Position numbers and translations under genes: made by a program. Below the pieces are notes generated by a model. The model made no database searches and had not been told where the DNA came from. It saw only the letters and a list, made by a program, of their open reading frames with translations. From positions 1 to 26,827 of the forward strand of contig CAJGDA010000004.1 of assembly GCA_904501935.1 (NCBI GenBank): a stretch of DNA of 26,827 nt, in the 5' to 3' direction. The DNA is from an uncultured Methanobrevibacter sp. (GTDB lineage: Archaea > Methanobacteriota > Methanobacteria > Methanobacteriales > Methanobacteriaceae). How positions within the stretch are numbered: the stretch's first letter is position 1; every line of letters starts with the position of its first letter. This document shows, piece after piece, positions 8,135 to 15,784 of this stretch.

Positions 8135-8145
8135 TATTAATATAA
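8135..8145 (-). promoter_or_regulatory. Candidate TATA box for atwA
   Basis: Read on the minus strand, TTATATTAATA sits about 40 bases before the AtwA ATG, giving a predicted leader of roughly 15 bases that still contains the AAGGTGA ribosome site. A second TATATATAA at 8111-8120 is too near the ATG. AT-rich context lowers confidence. Confidence 0.35.
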
Positions 8146-8173
8146 CTTTCTAATAACAATTGTTTTAAAAATT

Positions 8174-8905
8174 TTAAAAATTAGTAATATTAAAATCTAA
8201 ATTTCCTGAAATTACTGAACGAGCAATAGAAAATCCATTTACACCAGTATTAATCATCTTTTTTACATTATCTTCAGAGTTTACAGAATTGTTTCCAATA
8301 ATCTTAATATCAGTATTATTACATATTTCAGTTAAAAGATTCCAATCTGCCTCAAAAACACCTTTTTTCATTGCATCAATATGTAAATAATCAGCACCAG
8401 CATCCTCTATGATATTTGCAACTTTTAAAGTATCAACACCCTCAACATTGGCTCTAATCTTAACTGATACTTCACAGTCCACATTATCAACGACTTGCGA
8501 TATAAAGTCCCCCAAATCACTGCGGGTCAACATTTCTTGCCCACAACCCACAGCCAAAATTTCTTCTTGGCGACAATGACAGTTAACTTCAACAATATCC
8601 AAATTTTCAATTTTGCCAATTTCAACAATTGGTTGCGGAGTTGTTGCACGAACATTGGCTGAAACTTTTACATCATTATGAACTTTTTTAATTGATGAAA
8701 CTTCATTTTCAATATGGTTAAAAATAGTATCTAAAGGAAAGACAAACTCTTTCCTTCCTCTTTCAATGATTTTTTGACTTGCTTCTATTGTGGGGTTATC
8801 CAAACTATATCCCCCTAAAGTAGCTACATTAAAACCATAAGGAATAACTTTATTTAAAAAATCAGCATTAGTTATTCCTGCCATTGGCGCAACTACTTTA
8901 AGCAT
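8174..8905 (-). CDS. Dus-like flavin TIM-barrel protein (MJ0144 type), function unknown
   Basis: The start is set at the ATG at 8905, with GAGGA 5-6 bases before it; a TTG at 8917 has no such site. The 243-residue protein follows the dihydrouridine-synthase fold: VVAPMAGITN near the N-terminus, EVNCHCR (106-112) where Dus enzymes have their Cys-Pro motif, SVKIR (147-151), and a C-terminal phosphate-binding pattern IIGNNSV...GVNGFSIARS. It is about 80 residues shorter than true tRNA-dihydrouridine synthases and lacks their C-terminal helical tRNA-binding domain, so tRNA may not be the substrate. It lies 8 bp after the GTP cyclohydrolase III gene; from memory the M. jannaschii pair MJ0144/MJ0145 is arranged likewise. 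Likely an FMN-dependent oxidoreductase. Confidence 0.75.
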   Translation of the reverse strand: MLKVVAPMAGITNADFLNKVIPYGFNVATLGGYSLDNPTIEASQKIIERGRKEFVFPLDTIFNHIENEVSSIKKVHNDVKVSANVRATTPQPIVEIGKIENLDIVEVNCHCRQEEILAVGCGQEMLTRSDLGDFISQVVDNVDCEVSVKIRANVEGVDTLKVANIIEDAGADYLHIDAMKKGVFEADWNLLTEICNNTDIKIIGNNSVNSEDNVKKMINTGVNGFSIARSVISGNLDFNITNF

Positions 8906-8913
8906 GATATTCC

Positions 8914-9675
8914 TCAATATTCTTTTTCAATGACCCAAGTCCACATTTCATTATTTTTAGCACGAATTTCTTCAAGTCCTATATCAGCCATATATGCTGC
9001 ATCTTCAGCATTTTTACCCCTGCCAATGCCTGCTTTGAGTTTAATGCCTATCTCTTCATCAATTTCAATCATTATATCTTCAAGATCTTTTTCAGACAAT
9101 CCATTACATGGAGACATGAAATTATCTCCACCAATGAAGAATAATAATGCTCCTTTCTTAATCAATTTAGTCATTAAATAATGTTGAGCTTTATTAACCA
9201 TAAAGCTAGTGTCAAAAGCAGATTCAATGTCTGTTAAAGTTTCTGTAACACTATTAATGTCAATGTGGGCTGCTTGAACAAAACTATCTTCTTCACTAAC
9301 TAAGCTATCAACAGCTAAAATTTCTTTTCTTTCACCAGATTGAGCGCTTCCAGCTTTTTGCAATGCAATTGTAGCTAATTTTTGAGCTTCATGAGGAGTT
9401 TCAGCTGCACCTACACCCATACTTATAGTGATTGGGTATCTATTTCTAATAGATCTTTGAATCCTTAAATGGTCTTCTTCATTAAGACCATTTGAGATTG
9501 CAAGTAAGTTATCAAATCTAGTAAAGAAAACTAAACCTTTTTTATTTCCAAAATGATTATTTAAATCAGCGAATAAACTTGCTTGAAGCATTTGTAAATC
9601 AGATTCAGTTCTCGGTCTTGGAGTAACAGTCCAAGGACCATAATTGTCAATTTGTATTAAAGTCATTTGTATCAT
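8914..9675 (-). CDS. gch3: GTP cyclohydrolase III (2-amino-5-formylamino-pyrimidine nucleotide forming)
   Basis: The 253-residue enzyme converts GTP to 2-amino-5-formylamino-6-ribosylamino-4(3H)-pyrimidinone 5'-phosphate, the archaeal entry to riboflavin and F420 deazaflavin. The N-terminus reads IQIDNYGPWTVTPRPRTESD, diagnostic of this family, which begins MIQ(I/M)T as here; this supports the ATG at 9675. Two related halves are visible (a GGDEF-like cyclase fold duplicated): FFTRFDNLLAISNG in the first half pairs with FFIGGDNFMSPCNG in the second, each with an Asp-Asn for metal/GTP binding. It is followed by the Dus-like gene and preceded by cofD and cofE. Confidence 0.94.
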   Translation of the reverse strand: MIQMTLIQIDNYGPWTVTPRPRTESDLQMLQASLFADLNNHFGNKKGLVFFTRFDNLLAISNGLNEEDHLRIQRSIRNRYPITISMGVGAAETPHEAQKLATIALQKAGSAQSGERKEILAVDSLVSEEDSFVQAAHIDINSVTETLTDIESAFDTSFMVNKAQHYLMTKLIKKGALLFFIGGDNFMSPCNGLSEKDLEDIMIEIDEEIGIKLKAGIGRGKNAEDAAYMADIGLEEIRAKNNEMWTWVIEKEY

Positions 9676-9696
9676 TGAATAACCGCCTATTTCATA

Positions 9697-10611
9697 TTAA
9701 GGAATACTATCAATAATAATTTCAGCCAAATTTTTTTTAGCATATAAATTATTCATGATTGTATTTGTAACTATTACTTTATTAATTATTTGGTTTACCT
9801 TAACTTTTTTATCTTCATCTTTATTGTCAATTACCATCGTATCTAAAAAATCTTCATATAATGATGCAACACCAACTGATGAAACATCAATACCCAAAGC
9901 TTTCATGAACTTACTGGCAGGACCTGAAACAGAATCAGAACCTATAATTGGAGATACTGCAACAACATAGGTATCTTTTAAAGCTTCACGAACACCATCT
10001 AGCGATAATATTGGTGAAATTGAAGTTATAGGATTTGATGGTCCGATAATTACTGCATCAGAATTTTTAATGACATCAATAATTCCTTCGCTTGGAGAAA
10101 CCTTGGAGAATTTTACATCCAATACTTCAGGTTTTGATTGATGTTTAATTAAAAAATCATGAAATTCTAATTCACCAATGTCTGTGATAATTTTAATATC
10201 AGAATTTTCTTCACTCATCGGAATAATCCTTGATTTAATGCCCATGTTTTTAGCTTGTATTTCAACAGCCTTCAAAAGACCATATTTTTTCATTAATTGT
10301 GTCTTTTGTATTTTTGTAGCACGATCAATGTCTCCTATCCTAAGCAATTCAGGACATCCTATCTCTTCGAGCCTCCCATGAGTGATAAAAGTATCATCCT
10401 TAACACCATACCACAGCTCATCGTTAATCATATCAGACATTGTATACAAAACAGTATCAATATCAGCAGACACATAAACGCCTGAGAAATAATCATTTTC
10501 CAAAGTATTAACAATAATTGTTAAATCTTCAGTATTGACAACTTCTTTTAATCCTTGTAATAACTTAGGAGTACCAGTTCCCCCGGATAAAACAGTAATC
10601 ATAAAAACCAC
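9697..10611 (-). CDS. cofD: 2-phospho-L-lactate transferase
   Basis: The enzyme joins the (phospho)lactyl/PEP-derived guanylyl donor to the deazaflavin Fo, producing F420-0 (or its dehydro form). The 304 residues have the diagnostic LSGGTGTPKLLQG motif near the start, VSADIDTVLYTMSD, and the substrate-specificity stretch GPSNPITSISPIL. The longest frame uses a GTG at 10611, 5 bases after AGGA; an ATG at 10602 gives the more typical N-terminus (MITVLSGGTGTPK), but its ribosome site would be 14 bases away, so the start is uncertain. It abuts cofE: the cofE stop ends at 10612, one base before the GTG. Confidence 0.95.
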   Translation of the reverse strand: MVFMITVLSGGTGTPKLLQGLKEVVNTEDLTIIVNTLENDYFSGVYVSADIDTVLYTMSDMINDELWYGVKDDTFITHGRLEEIGCPELLRIGDIDRATKIQKTQLMKKYGLLKAVEIQAKNMGIKSRIIPMSEENSDIKIITDIGELEFHDFLIKHQSKPEVLDVKFSKVSPSEGIIDVIKNSDAVIIGPSNPITSISPILSLDGVREALKDTYVVAVSPIIGSDSVSGPASKFMKALGIDVSSVGVASLYEDFLDTMVIDNKDEDKKVKVNQIINKVIVTNTIMNNLYAKKNLAEIIIDSIP

Positions 10612-11385
10612 TTATTTCCTAAATACATCAAATTCTTTTGGCATAAGTACTGATTTAATATTTGAATTGATATTCCTTAATTTATCAAAACTATCAAATC
10701 CGCGTATAACAACTACTGGAAGCCCTTCATCAGCCTGACCCATTATAAGAGATGCTGCGGATGATAGTTCATCACAAGTTGCAATCTCAGTAGTCTCTAA
10801 CTCACGACCATATAAATCTTTTTCGCCGACTCTTCTCCATATAGGTGAAATTCCAGAACATCCTATAGCAGTGCCAATAGCTCCAAATCTAAAAGCTCGT
10901 CCCTGAGTATCAGTGATGATAACTGCTATCTCTTCACCAAATTCATTTTCCAAAAATTCACGAATTTCAAAAGCAGATTTATCTGCATTTACAGGCATTG
11001 GAGTGGCTAATCCATCACCAACATTTGACTCATCAATTCCGGCATTAGCACAAACAAAACCATGAATTGTTTCAGTTATGATAAAGTTAGGACCGACCTC
11101 AACAATTTCATTTGACTGTTGAATAATAGCTTCAACCAATTTAGGATCTTTTCCACATTGTTTTGACAATTCTATAGCTTGCTCAGACGGGATTAACTCA
11201 TCCAGTTTTATGAAATTTTCTTCAGCTTTTGAAATTAAAGTCTCAGCAATTAGTATTATATCTCCATGATTTAGTCCACAGCCCTGTTTTACAATAGCTT
11301 CTTTAATAATCATTGAAATATCACTACTTCCATCAACAATAGGAATATCTTCTAAACCAAATAATTCAATTCTCATAATAATCAT
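10612..11385 (-). CDS. cofE: Coenzyme F420-0:L-glutamate ligase
   Basis: The GTP-dependent ligase adds the two glutamates to F420-0 to give F420-2. The 257-residue length is that of the single-domain archaeal form (no FbiB nitroreductase fusion). Recognisable blocks: GDIILIAETLISKAEE (40-55), HGFVCANAGIDESNV, SAFEIREFLE, VIITDTQGRAFRFGAIGTAIG and a C-terminal ADEGLPVVVIRG. The start may be the ATG at 11385 or at 11376 (MRIELFG, nearer to homologues); neither has a clear Shine-Dalgarno sequence. It forms a cofE > cofD pair. Confidence 0.95.
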   Translation of the reverse strand: MIIMRIELFGLEDIPIVDGSSDISMIIKEAIVKQGCGLNHGDIILIAETLISKAEENFIKLDELIPSEQAIELSKQCGKDPKLVEAIIQQSNEIVEVGPNFIITETIHGFVCANAGIDESNVGDGLATPMPVNADKSAFEIREFLENEFGEEIAVIITDTQGRAFRFGAIGTAIGCSGISPIWRRVGEKDLYGRELETTEIATCDELSSAASLIMGQADEGLPVVVIRGFDSFDKLRNINSNIKSVLMPKEFDVFRK

Positions 11386-11387
11386 CT

Positions 11388-11410
11388 AAAAAATTTAAAA
11401 AAAAAGAAAA
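11388..11410 (-). terminator. U-rich archaeal terminator after purO
   Basis: The minus-strand transcript of purO runs into long U tracts just past its stop (A-runs at 11388-11393 and 11397-11410 on the plus strand). Oligo-U without a hairpin is the usual archaeal intrinsic terminator. It lies directly before cofE, suggesting that cofE starts a separate transcript. Confidence 0.5.
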
Positions 11411-11411
11411 A

Positions 11412-12038
11412 TTATGGATTATAGACATCAATTGCCCATTCTCCATCAAAAACTGCAGCACAAGATGTGACTGGTTTTTCATAATTTGCAAAAGTACCTT
11501 CATCAAAAATATATTTTGCAGCCGCTTCAGAAGTTTTAGCATCAAAATCTACTTTGTCAGGCACTTGACTACCATATGTTGAAATAAATGCTGCTTCACC
11601 ATATGGAACCTTCTCGACTAATATTTTGCCATCATTAACAATACCTATATAACACTCATATTCATCTTCATTATCTGTTGATGTGACAGCCGCAGCAATT
11701 CTTGGAGTATTATAATCATCTTTTTCATAATCCATAGTAAGCAAGGAATATGCCATTGCATCCCTAATATTCATTCCTACACCAATTTTATCGGCTATAA
11801 CATCTGTTTGAGAACCATTGGAAACAACGATTTTATCATCTACAATTTTAATAGAATTGTAAGAAATATAAGCATTTTTATAGATATCTTTTTCAAAACC
11901 TTCTATCGGAACAACAGCTGCGCGATCATCATATTTTAAACATTTCCTATTTGGAAATGACCTACTTGATACTCTGTATGCCACAAAAGGTTTGCCATCA
12001 CTATTCATACCCGCTGATAAAATTCTACCCGTATACAT
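11412..12038 (-). CDS. purO: Archaeal IMP cyclohydrolase
   Basis: The enzyme closes FAICAR to IMP, the last step of purine synthesis, in archaea that lack the PurH cyclohydrolase. The start is set at the ATG at 12038 (MYTGRILSAG): GAGGG lies 6 bases upstream, and the family begins with MY-GR. A longer frame to 12086 would overlap exbD by 32 bp and has no ribosome site. The 208 residues carry the signature blocks FVAYRVSSRSFPNR (near 20-33), SNGSQTDVIADKI and AMAYSLLTMDYEKDDYNTPR. From memory the best relative is MTH1020, whose structure is known. It follows exbD by 16 bp. Confidence 0.95.
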   Translation of the reverse strand: MYTGRILSAGMNSDGKPFVAYRVSSRSFPNRKCLKYDDRAAVVPIEGFEKDIYKNAYISYNSIKIVDDKIVVSNGSQTDVIADKIGVGMNIRDAMAYSLLTMDYEKDDYNTPRIAAAVTSTDNEDEYECYIGIVNDGKILVEKVPYGEAAFISTYGSQVPDKVDFDAKTSEAAAKYIFDEGTFANYEKPVTSCAAVFDGEWAIDVYNP

Positions 12039-12054
12039 TTTCATCCCTCGATTT

Positions 12055-12468
12055 TTAAACTTCCGGACGTTTAACTGCCATGTCAACTGAAATTCCCGGA
12101 GGAGTATTTATGACAATTTCCCCAGGTTTGATTGTAACTTGACCTTCATCAATTACTCTTGCTTGAACTCCAACTGAACTGCCCGCTATTGCATCCGACC
12201 GATCTTGACCGTTAACTGTAACCTTATGTAAATTAGCTACAGGCATTACATAATATTCTGCATCACCAGAAACATCAGTAACGTTAGGTTTTCCAGTCGC
12301 ATCATCTACAACACTAGAATCATCCGTTTGAACATCAGTAGCTGAAAAATTACTAGTAACCACTAGAAATATCATGATTGTGAATAAAATATCAATGAAA
12401 GGAACTAAATTAATGTTAGGTTTACTATCTGAAACCTTCTTTTTATGTTTTCCAATATCAATAGCCAT
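12055..12468 (-). CDS. ExbD/TolR-like energy-transduction protein
   Basis: The 137-residue protein has one N-terminal membrane helix (about 22-39) with the key acidic residue, Asp26 in LVPFIDILF, which is the proton-path aspartate of ExbD, TolR and MotB. The N-terminal NLVPFIDILFTIMIFLVVTS block is typical. The exported part (40-137) is short and does not look like the usual ExbD periplasmic domain; it has a Thr/Asp/Val-rich linker and a small beta-rich end. AGGTGA precedes the ATG at 12468. It follows exbB by 8 bp. In bacteria ExbB/ExbD power TonB across the periplasm; a methanogen has no outer membrane, so the driven partner here is unknown. Confidence 0.85.
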   Translation of the reverse strand: MAIDIGKHKKKVSDSKPNINLVPFIDILFTIMIFLVVTSNFSATDVQTDDSSVVDDATGKPNVTDVSGDAEYYVMPVANLHKVTVNGQDRSDAIAGSSVGVQARVIDEGQVTIKPGEIVINTPPGISVDMAVKRPEV

Positions 12469-12476
12469 CGAATCAC

Positions 12477-13325
12477 CTATTGTTTTAGTTTACTTTCAGT
12501 AATTTCAGCATTAACATTACACTTCTCTAAGATAATATTTGAAATACTTTTATCTAACATACTTGGCTTAAATGAAACTTTAATATTTGCATAAGGATCA
12601 GAAATTAATCTTGTATTAACAACACCTTCTGCTTCTTGTAAAGCTTCAAGAGCGCATTCAACATTTGAATCGACTCTAACCTTAACTACTGCATAACCCC
12701 AATTAGTCATTTTAGTAGCAAGTTCAATTTTATCCATTTCTGCTTCAATAAGGCCTTGGATATAAGTGTGGAGTGGTATTAGCACAATTGCTACAAACAT
12801 ACCCATAATAGTTGTGGTTAAAGCAGTGTAAATACCTTCAGCCATTGCAGCAGAATCAGGATGAACTCCTAATGATTTGAAAGTCATCCAAATACCAATA
12901 ACAGTACCAATTAAACCTAAAAATGGAGCTAATTCAATAATAGTTTTAATAGTATTCATCCCTTTAGTCATTTTTCCAACTTCAACAATGAAAATTTGCT
13001 CCATACTTTCTTCAACTTCAGTTTTGTTCTTATAACCAATTTTTAAAGTTTCAGAAATAATTCTAGAAATAGGATTTTTAAAACCATTAATTTGTTTTAA
13101 GGCTTCAACAGCACCTCCCCTTTCCATAGATGCTGTAACAACACCAAAAATTTCAGTTGTGTCTACTTTACTAATTTTTTTAAGATATGCTATCTTTCTT
13201 AATGCAATAATGAGACCATAAATACCAATAAAAAGAATTATATAAGTAATAATTCCTCCTTGAGTGAATATCTCCACTACTCCATCAATAAAAGGCATAA
13301 TATACTCTATAATCATATTCATCAT
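12477..13325 (-). CDS. MotA/TolQ/ExbB proton-channel protein with extra C-terminal domain
   Basis: The 282-residue membrane protein has helices near 24-42, 131-150 and 166-190, with the family block APFLGLIGTVIGIWMTF (133-149) and the conserved third-helix stretch ALTTTIMGMFVAI. With ExbD it should form a proton-driven motor in the cytoplasmic membrane. Residues ~212-278 are an addition not found in ordinary ExbB: the pattern VVKVRVD, helix, VVNTRLIS, ANIKVSFKP, helix, VNAEIT reads as beta-alpha-beta-beta-alpha-beta, a ferredoxin-like fold similar to heavy-metal-associated domains but without CxxC. The start is probably at 13325, 13322 or 13316; no strong ribosome site decides. Confidence 0.88.
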   Translation of the reverse strand: MMNMIIEYIMPFIDGVVEIFTQGGIITYIILFIGIYGLIIALRKIAYLKKISKVDTTEIFGVVTASMERGGAVEALKQINGFKNPISRIISETLKIGYKNKTEVEESMEQIFIVEVGKMTKGMNTIKTIIELAPFLGLIGTVIGIWMTFKSLGVHPDSAAMAEGIYTALTTTIMGMFVAIVLIPLHTYIQGLIEAEMDKIELATKMTNWGYAVVKVRVDSNVECALEALQEAEGVVNTRLISDPYANIKVSFKPSMLDKSISNIILEKCNVNAEITESKLKQ

Positions 13326-13403
13326 CTATCTAATATTGAAAAAGTGTTTATAAAAATAGTTTATTAGTTCCTATACTTAAATATTATTTAAAAAAGGGCA
13401 GAA

Positions 13404-14018
13404 TTACTTCATTTTAGCTACTGTGGCCCAAGATTTTCTAACAAAATCCGGCATTTCATCATAAGTATAATTAGTTAAAAATTTTTTTGTAGTTGGGTCT
13501 GAAGGATAACCTGAACCAATCCCCCCAGATTTAATATATTCCTTATTAATCTCTTTAATATAATCATCTCTTTCAGCTTTAGCAATAATGGAAGCGGCGC
13601 TAACTTCAATATACTTATCATCTGCTTTATGTTCAGCAATTACCTCAATTCCTGTGTCATTGCATAAATTTTCTTGAAAACGTTCCGCTTTAACATCAAC
13701 AGCATCGACAATAGCTTTTTTAGGATTTAATTTTAAAATTATGTTTTCCATGGCATTTTTTTCTATTTCATTGAGATTTACACCATTAGCTCTTAAATCG
13801 TCAATTTCACGAGCCGAAATAACAACAATTTCATATTCGAACATCTTTTTTAATTTTCTAGATAGAATTATCCGCCTATTTGGAGTAAGCCTCTTAGAAT
13901 CTTTAACACCCATTCTTTCAAGAACTTTACCCATTTTTTCAGGAACAACAACACCCGCAATAACCATAGGCCCTAAAACAGATCCTCTACCTGCTTCATC
14001 AATTCCTAAAATATCCAT
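13404..14018 (-). CDS. rnhB: Ribonuclease HII
   Basis: The enzyme cuts the RNA strand of RNA-DNA hybrids, including single ribonucleotides in DNA. The 204 residues carry the active-site motif GIDEAGRG (5-12; Asp7, Glu8), a conserved KDSKRLT block, a further acidic site in KAIVDAVD, and the C-terminal GSGYPSDPTTKKFL motif for substrate recognition. Length is normal for archaeal RNase HII. There is no Shine-Dalgarno sequence before the ATG at 14018, and a U-rich terminator lies just upstream, so it probably has its own promoter near 14055-14066. Confidence 0.96.
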   Translation of the reverse strand: MDILGIDEAGRGSVLGPMVIAGVVVPEKMGKVLERMGVKDSKRLTPNRRIILSRKLKKMFEYEIVVISAREIDDLRANGVNLNEIEKNAMENIILKLNPKKAIVDAVDVKAERFQENLCNDTGIEVIAEHKADDKYIEVSAASIIAKAERDDYIKEINKEYIKSGGIGSGYPSDPTTKKFLTNYTYDEMPDFVRKSWATVAKMK

Positions 14019-14027
14019 AAAAATCAG

Positions 14028-14049
14028 TAAAAAAAAGTAAAAAAAAAGA
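14028..14049 (-). terminator. U-rich terminator after mreB-like gene
   Basis: Two A-runs on the plus strand (14029-14048 region) give U7-U9 tracts in the minus-strand transcript, 20-40 bases past the mreB stop. This is typical archaeal oligo-U termination and separates the mreB pair from rnhB. Confidence 0.5.
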
Positions 14050-14066
14050 AATAAATAATTAAATAT

Positions 14067-15143
14067 TTATTTCATAGCTCTAAGACGAACTTCAGGTTCT
14101 AATGCAAGAGGTTCAGCAGCAACAATAGCAGTACCTTTTGCCACAACAGTCATAGGATCATCAGAAAGTTCCACTGGAATAGAAATTTCATCGAAAATTC
14201 TTTCTTTAACACCACGAAGTCTTGAGCTTCCACCAACAGCAACAGAATTATTGTAAACGCCCATCATTAATTCAGGGGATAATCTTTCTAAGATTTGATT
14301 TAATCCACCGACGATTTGTTGCATGAATGGCTCAACAGCATCAGCAACAAGCATTGAATCAATTATAACTTTTTTAGGCCTATTAGTTTCTAAAGATTTA
14401 CCAATGACTTCAACACTTAAGTTTTCGATTTGTTCTGAACAGTGAACCATACCAACTTCAATTTTAGCGGATTCAGCATCATGAATTCCGATAGCTACAT
14501 CATATCTTTCTTCTACAAGTTCAACAATTTTGTTATCAATATCATCTCCACCACATCTAACAGTTTCAATATCGTTGATTCCACCAAGAGAGATAATAAC
14601 AATATCAGTTGATCCAGCACCAATATCTACAACCATAGTACCGTTTGGTTCCGCAATAGGTAATCCCGCACCAATAGCTGCGGCAAGCCCTTCGCTTATA
14701 ACTAAAATGTTCTGTGCACCTGCTTTCCTACCTATTTCTTCAGCAGCATTTTTTTCTACTTCAGAAGCATCTCCAGGAATACCAATAACTATTCTTCCAA
14801 CACGTTCTCCTTCATTAATACCTATCTGCATTGCCTTAATCAATAATGCTTGAGCTTGGACAACATTTTCAATGACTCCTTTTTTCAAAGGTCTTACTGC
14901 AAGAATGTCCTCAGGAGTTCTTCCAAGCATTCTTTTAGCTTCTTCACCAACAGCTAAAACTTCTGAAGGATCATCTTTTTTAACTGCAACAACAGATGGA
15001 ATTTGGTATAAATCAAATTTATCTCCTGAAGGTTTTGCAATTACAGTATTTAATGTTCCTAAATCAATTCCTAAACTATTGCTAATAACTTTGGTGTCAT
15101 TAACTTGTGGTTCTTCCTCTTCTTCTTTTCCAAAAATGTTCAT
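14067..15143 (-). CDS. mreB: MreB-like actin-family ATPase
   Basis: The 358-residue protein has the actin/Hsp70 nucleotide motifs: phosphate-1 SLGIDLGTLNT (23-33), phosphate-2 VVDIGAGSTDIV, connect blocks IPGDASEVEKNAAEEIGRKAG and SEGLAAAIGAGLPI, and adenosine AVGGSSRLRG. Overall layout and length follow bacterial MreB, which forms membrane filaments that guide wall synthesis in rod cells. MreB homologues occur in rod-shaped, pseudomurein-walled methanogens. The first 16 residues include five consecutive Glu (7-11), unlike the amphipathic helix or hydrophobic loop by which many MreBs bind membrane. GGAGGG precedes the ATG at 15143, which overlaps the upstream unknown gene by 4 bp (ATGA). Confidence 0.85.
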   Translation of the reverse strand: MNIFGKEEEEEPQVNDTKVISNSLGIDLGTLNTVIAKPSGDKFDLYQIPSVVAVKKDDPSEVLAVGEEAKRMLGRTPEDILAVRPLKKGVIENVVQAQALLIKAMQIGINEGERVGRIVIGIPGDASEVEKNAAEEIGRKAGAQNILVISEGLAAAIGAGLPIAEPNGTMVVDIGAGSTDIVIISLGGINDIETVRCGGDDIDNKIVELVEERYDVAIGIHDAESAKIEVGMVHCSEQIENLSVEVIGKSLETNRPKKVIIDSMLVADAVEPFMQQIVGGLNQILERLSPELMMGVYNNSVAVGGSSRLRGVKERIFDEISIPVELSDDPMTVVAKGTAIVAAEPLALEPEVRLRAMK

Positions 15144-15784
15144 GATAAACCCTCCGTTACAATATCTTTAAAATCTATAACGAAAATTCTGTTAGATGTA
15201 GCTATACTTTGAACTTTTCCAATATCCTCGTCATTATCAACTGAAATTAAAACAGTTGATAAAACAACTTCATTTACACCGTAAAATGGTTTTAACGCAG
15301 ACTTGATAAAATTCGGTAGTTTGACTTCATTATTAAAATCAACATCAATGAAACCAGTAGTTTGCGATTCTTGTAAGATGGAAAATGATACTTTAGACTT
15401 TTCAAGAATTGATACAATTTCTTTAATTGTATCTTCCGGTGCGACCAATACCATTAAATTTGGTTCATTGTTTATGCATCTCTGTGAGATATTAACATAA
15501 GCCCCACCACATTGATTGGTAAGAGTTCTGTACCCATTAATGATAATGGCATTGCCATGAAGCATGATAAAATCAAACTTCTTGTCTAATTTACCATCAT
15601 TTAATATTACATGCTCCCTAAATAAGATTTTAACATTATGATTAGATGCAATAGCTTTATATGCCATTTCATCAACTAATCCCGCATTTCCTGCAATAAC
15701 ACACCAACTTTTTTCTATCTTATAATTACTGTCAGTTGAAAGTCTTGCAGCCTGCCTAAGGACACGTATATTATCTTCAATCAT
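15140..15784 (-). CDS. Unknown conserved-looking protein coupled to MreB
   Basis: I do not recognise this 214-residue protein. It has no membrane helix and no signal peptide. The N-terminal half looks like an alpha/beta nucleotide-type fold: SWCVIAGNAGLVDEMAYKAI (about 26-45) reads as strand-glycine loop-helix, followed by KILFREHVIL and FDFIMLHGNAIIING. The second half alternates strands and helices (NLMVLVAPEDTIKEIVSIL, FSILQESQTTGFIDVDF, VVLSTVLISVDND). It is the first gene of a two-gene unit: its TGA overlaps the mreB ATG by 4 bp, so the proteins are probably made in fixed ratio and may interact. No Shine-Dalgarno sequence precedes the ATG at 15784. Confidence 0.8.
   Translation of the reverse strand: MIEDNIRVLRQAARLSTDSNYKIEKSWCVIAGNAGLVDEMAYKAIASNHNVKILFREHVILNDGKLDKKFDFIMLHGNAIIINGYRTLTNQCGGAYVNISQRCINNEPNLMVLVAPEDTIKEIVSILEKSKVSFSILQESQTTGFIDVDFNNEVKLPNFIKSALKPFYGVNEVVLSTVLISVDNDEDIGKVQSIATSNRIFVIDFKDIVTEGLS

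Noticed and set aside
12039..12086. N-terminal extension of purO overlapping exbD
   Set aside because: No ribosome site, and family members begin at MYxGR; GAGGG precisely precedes the ATG at 12038.
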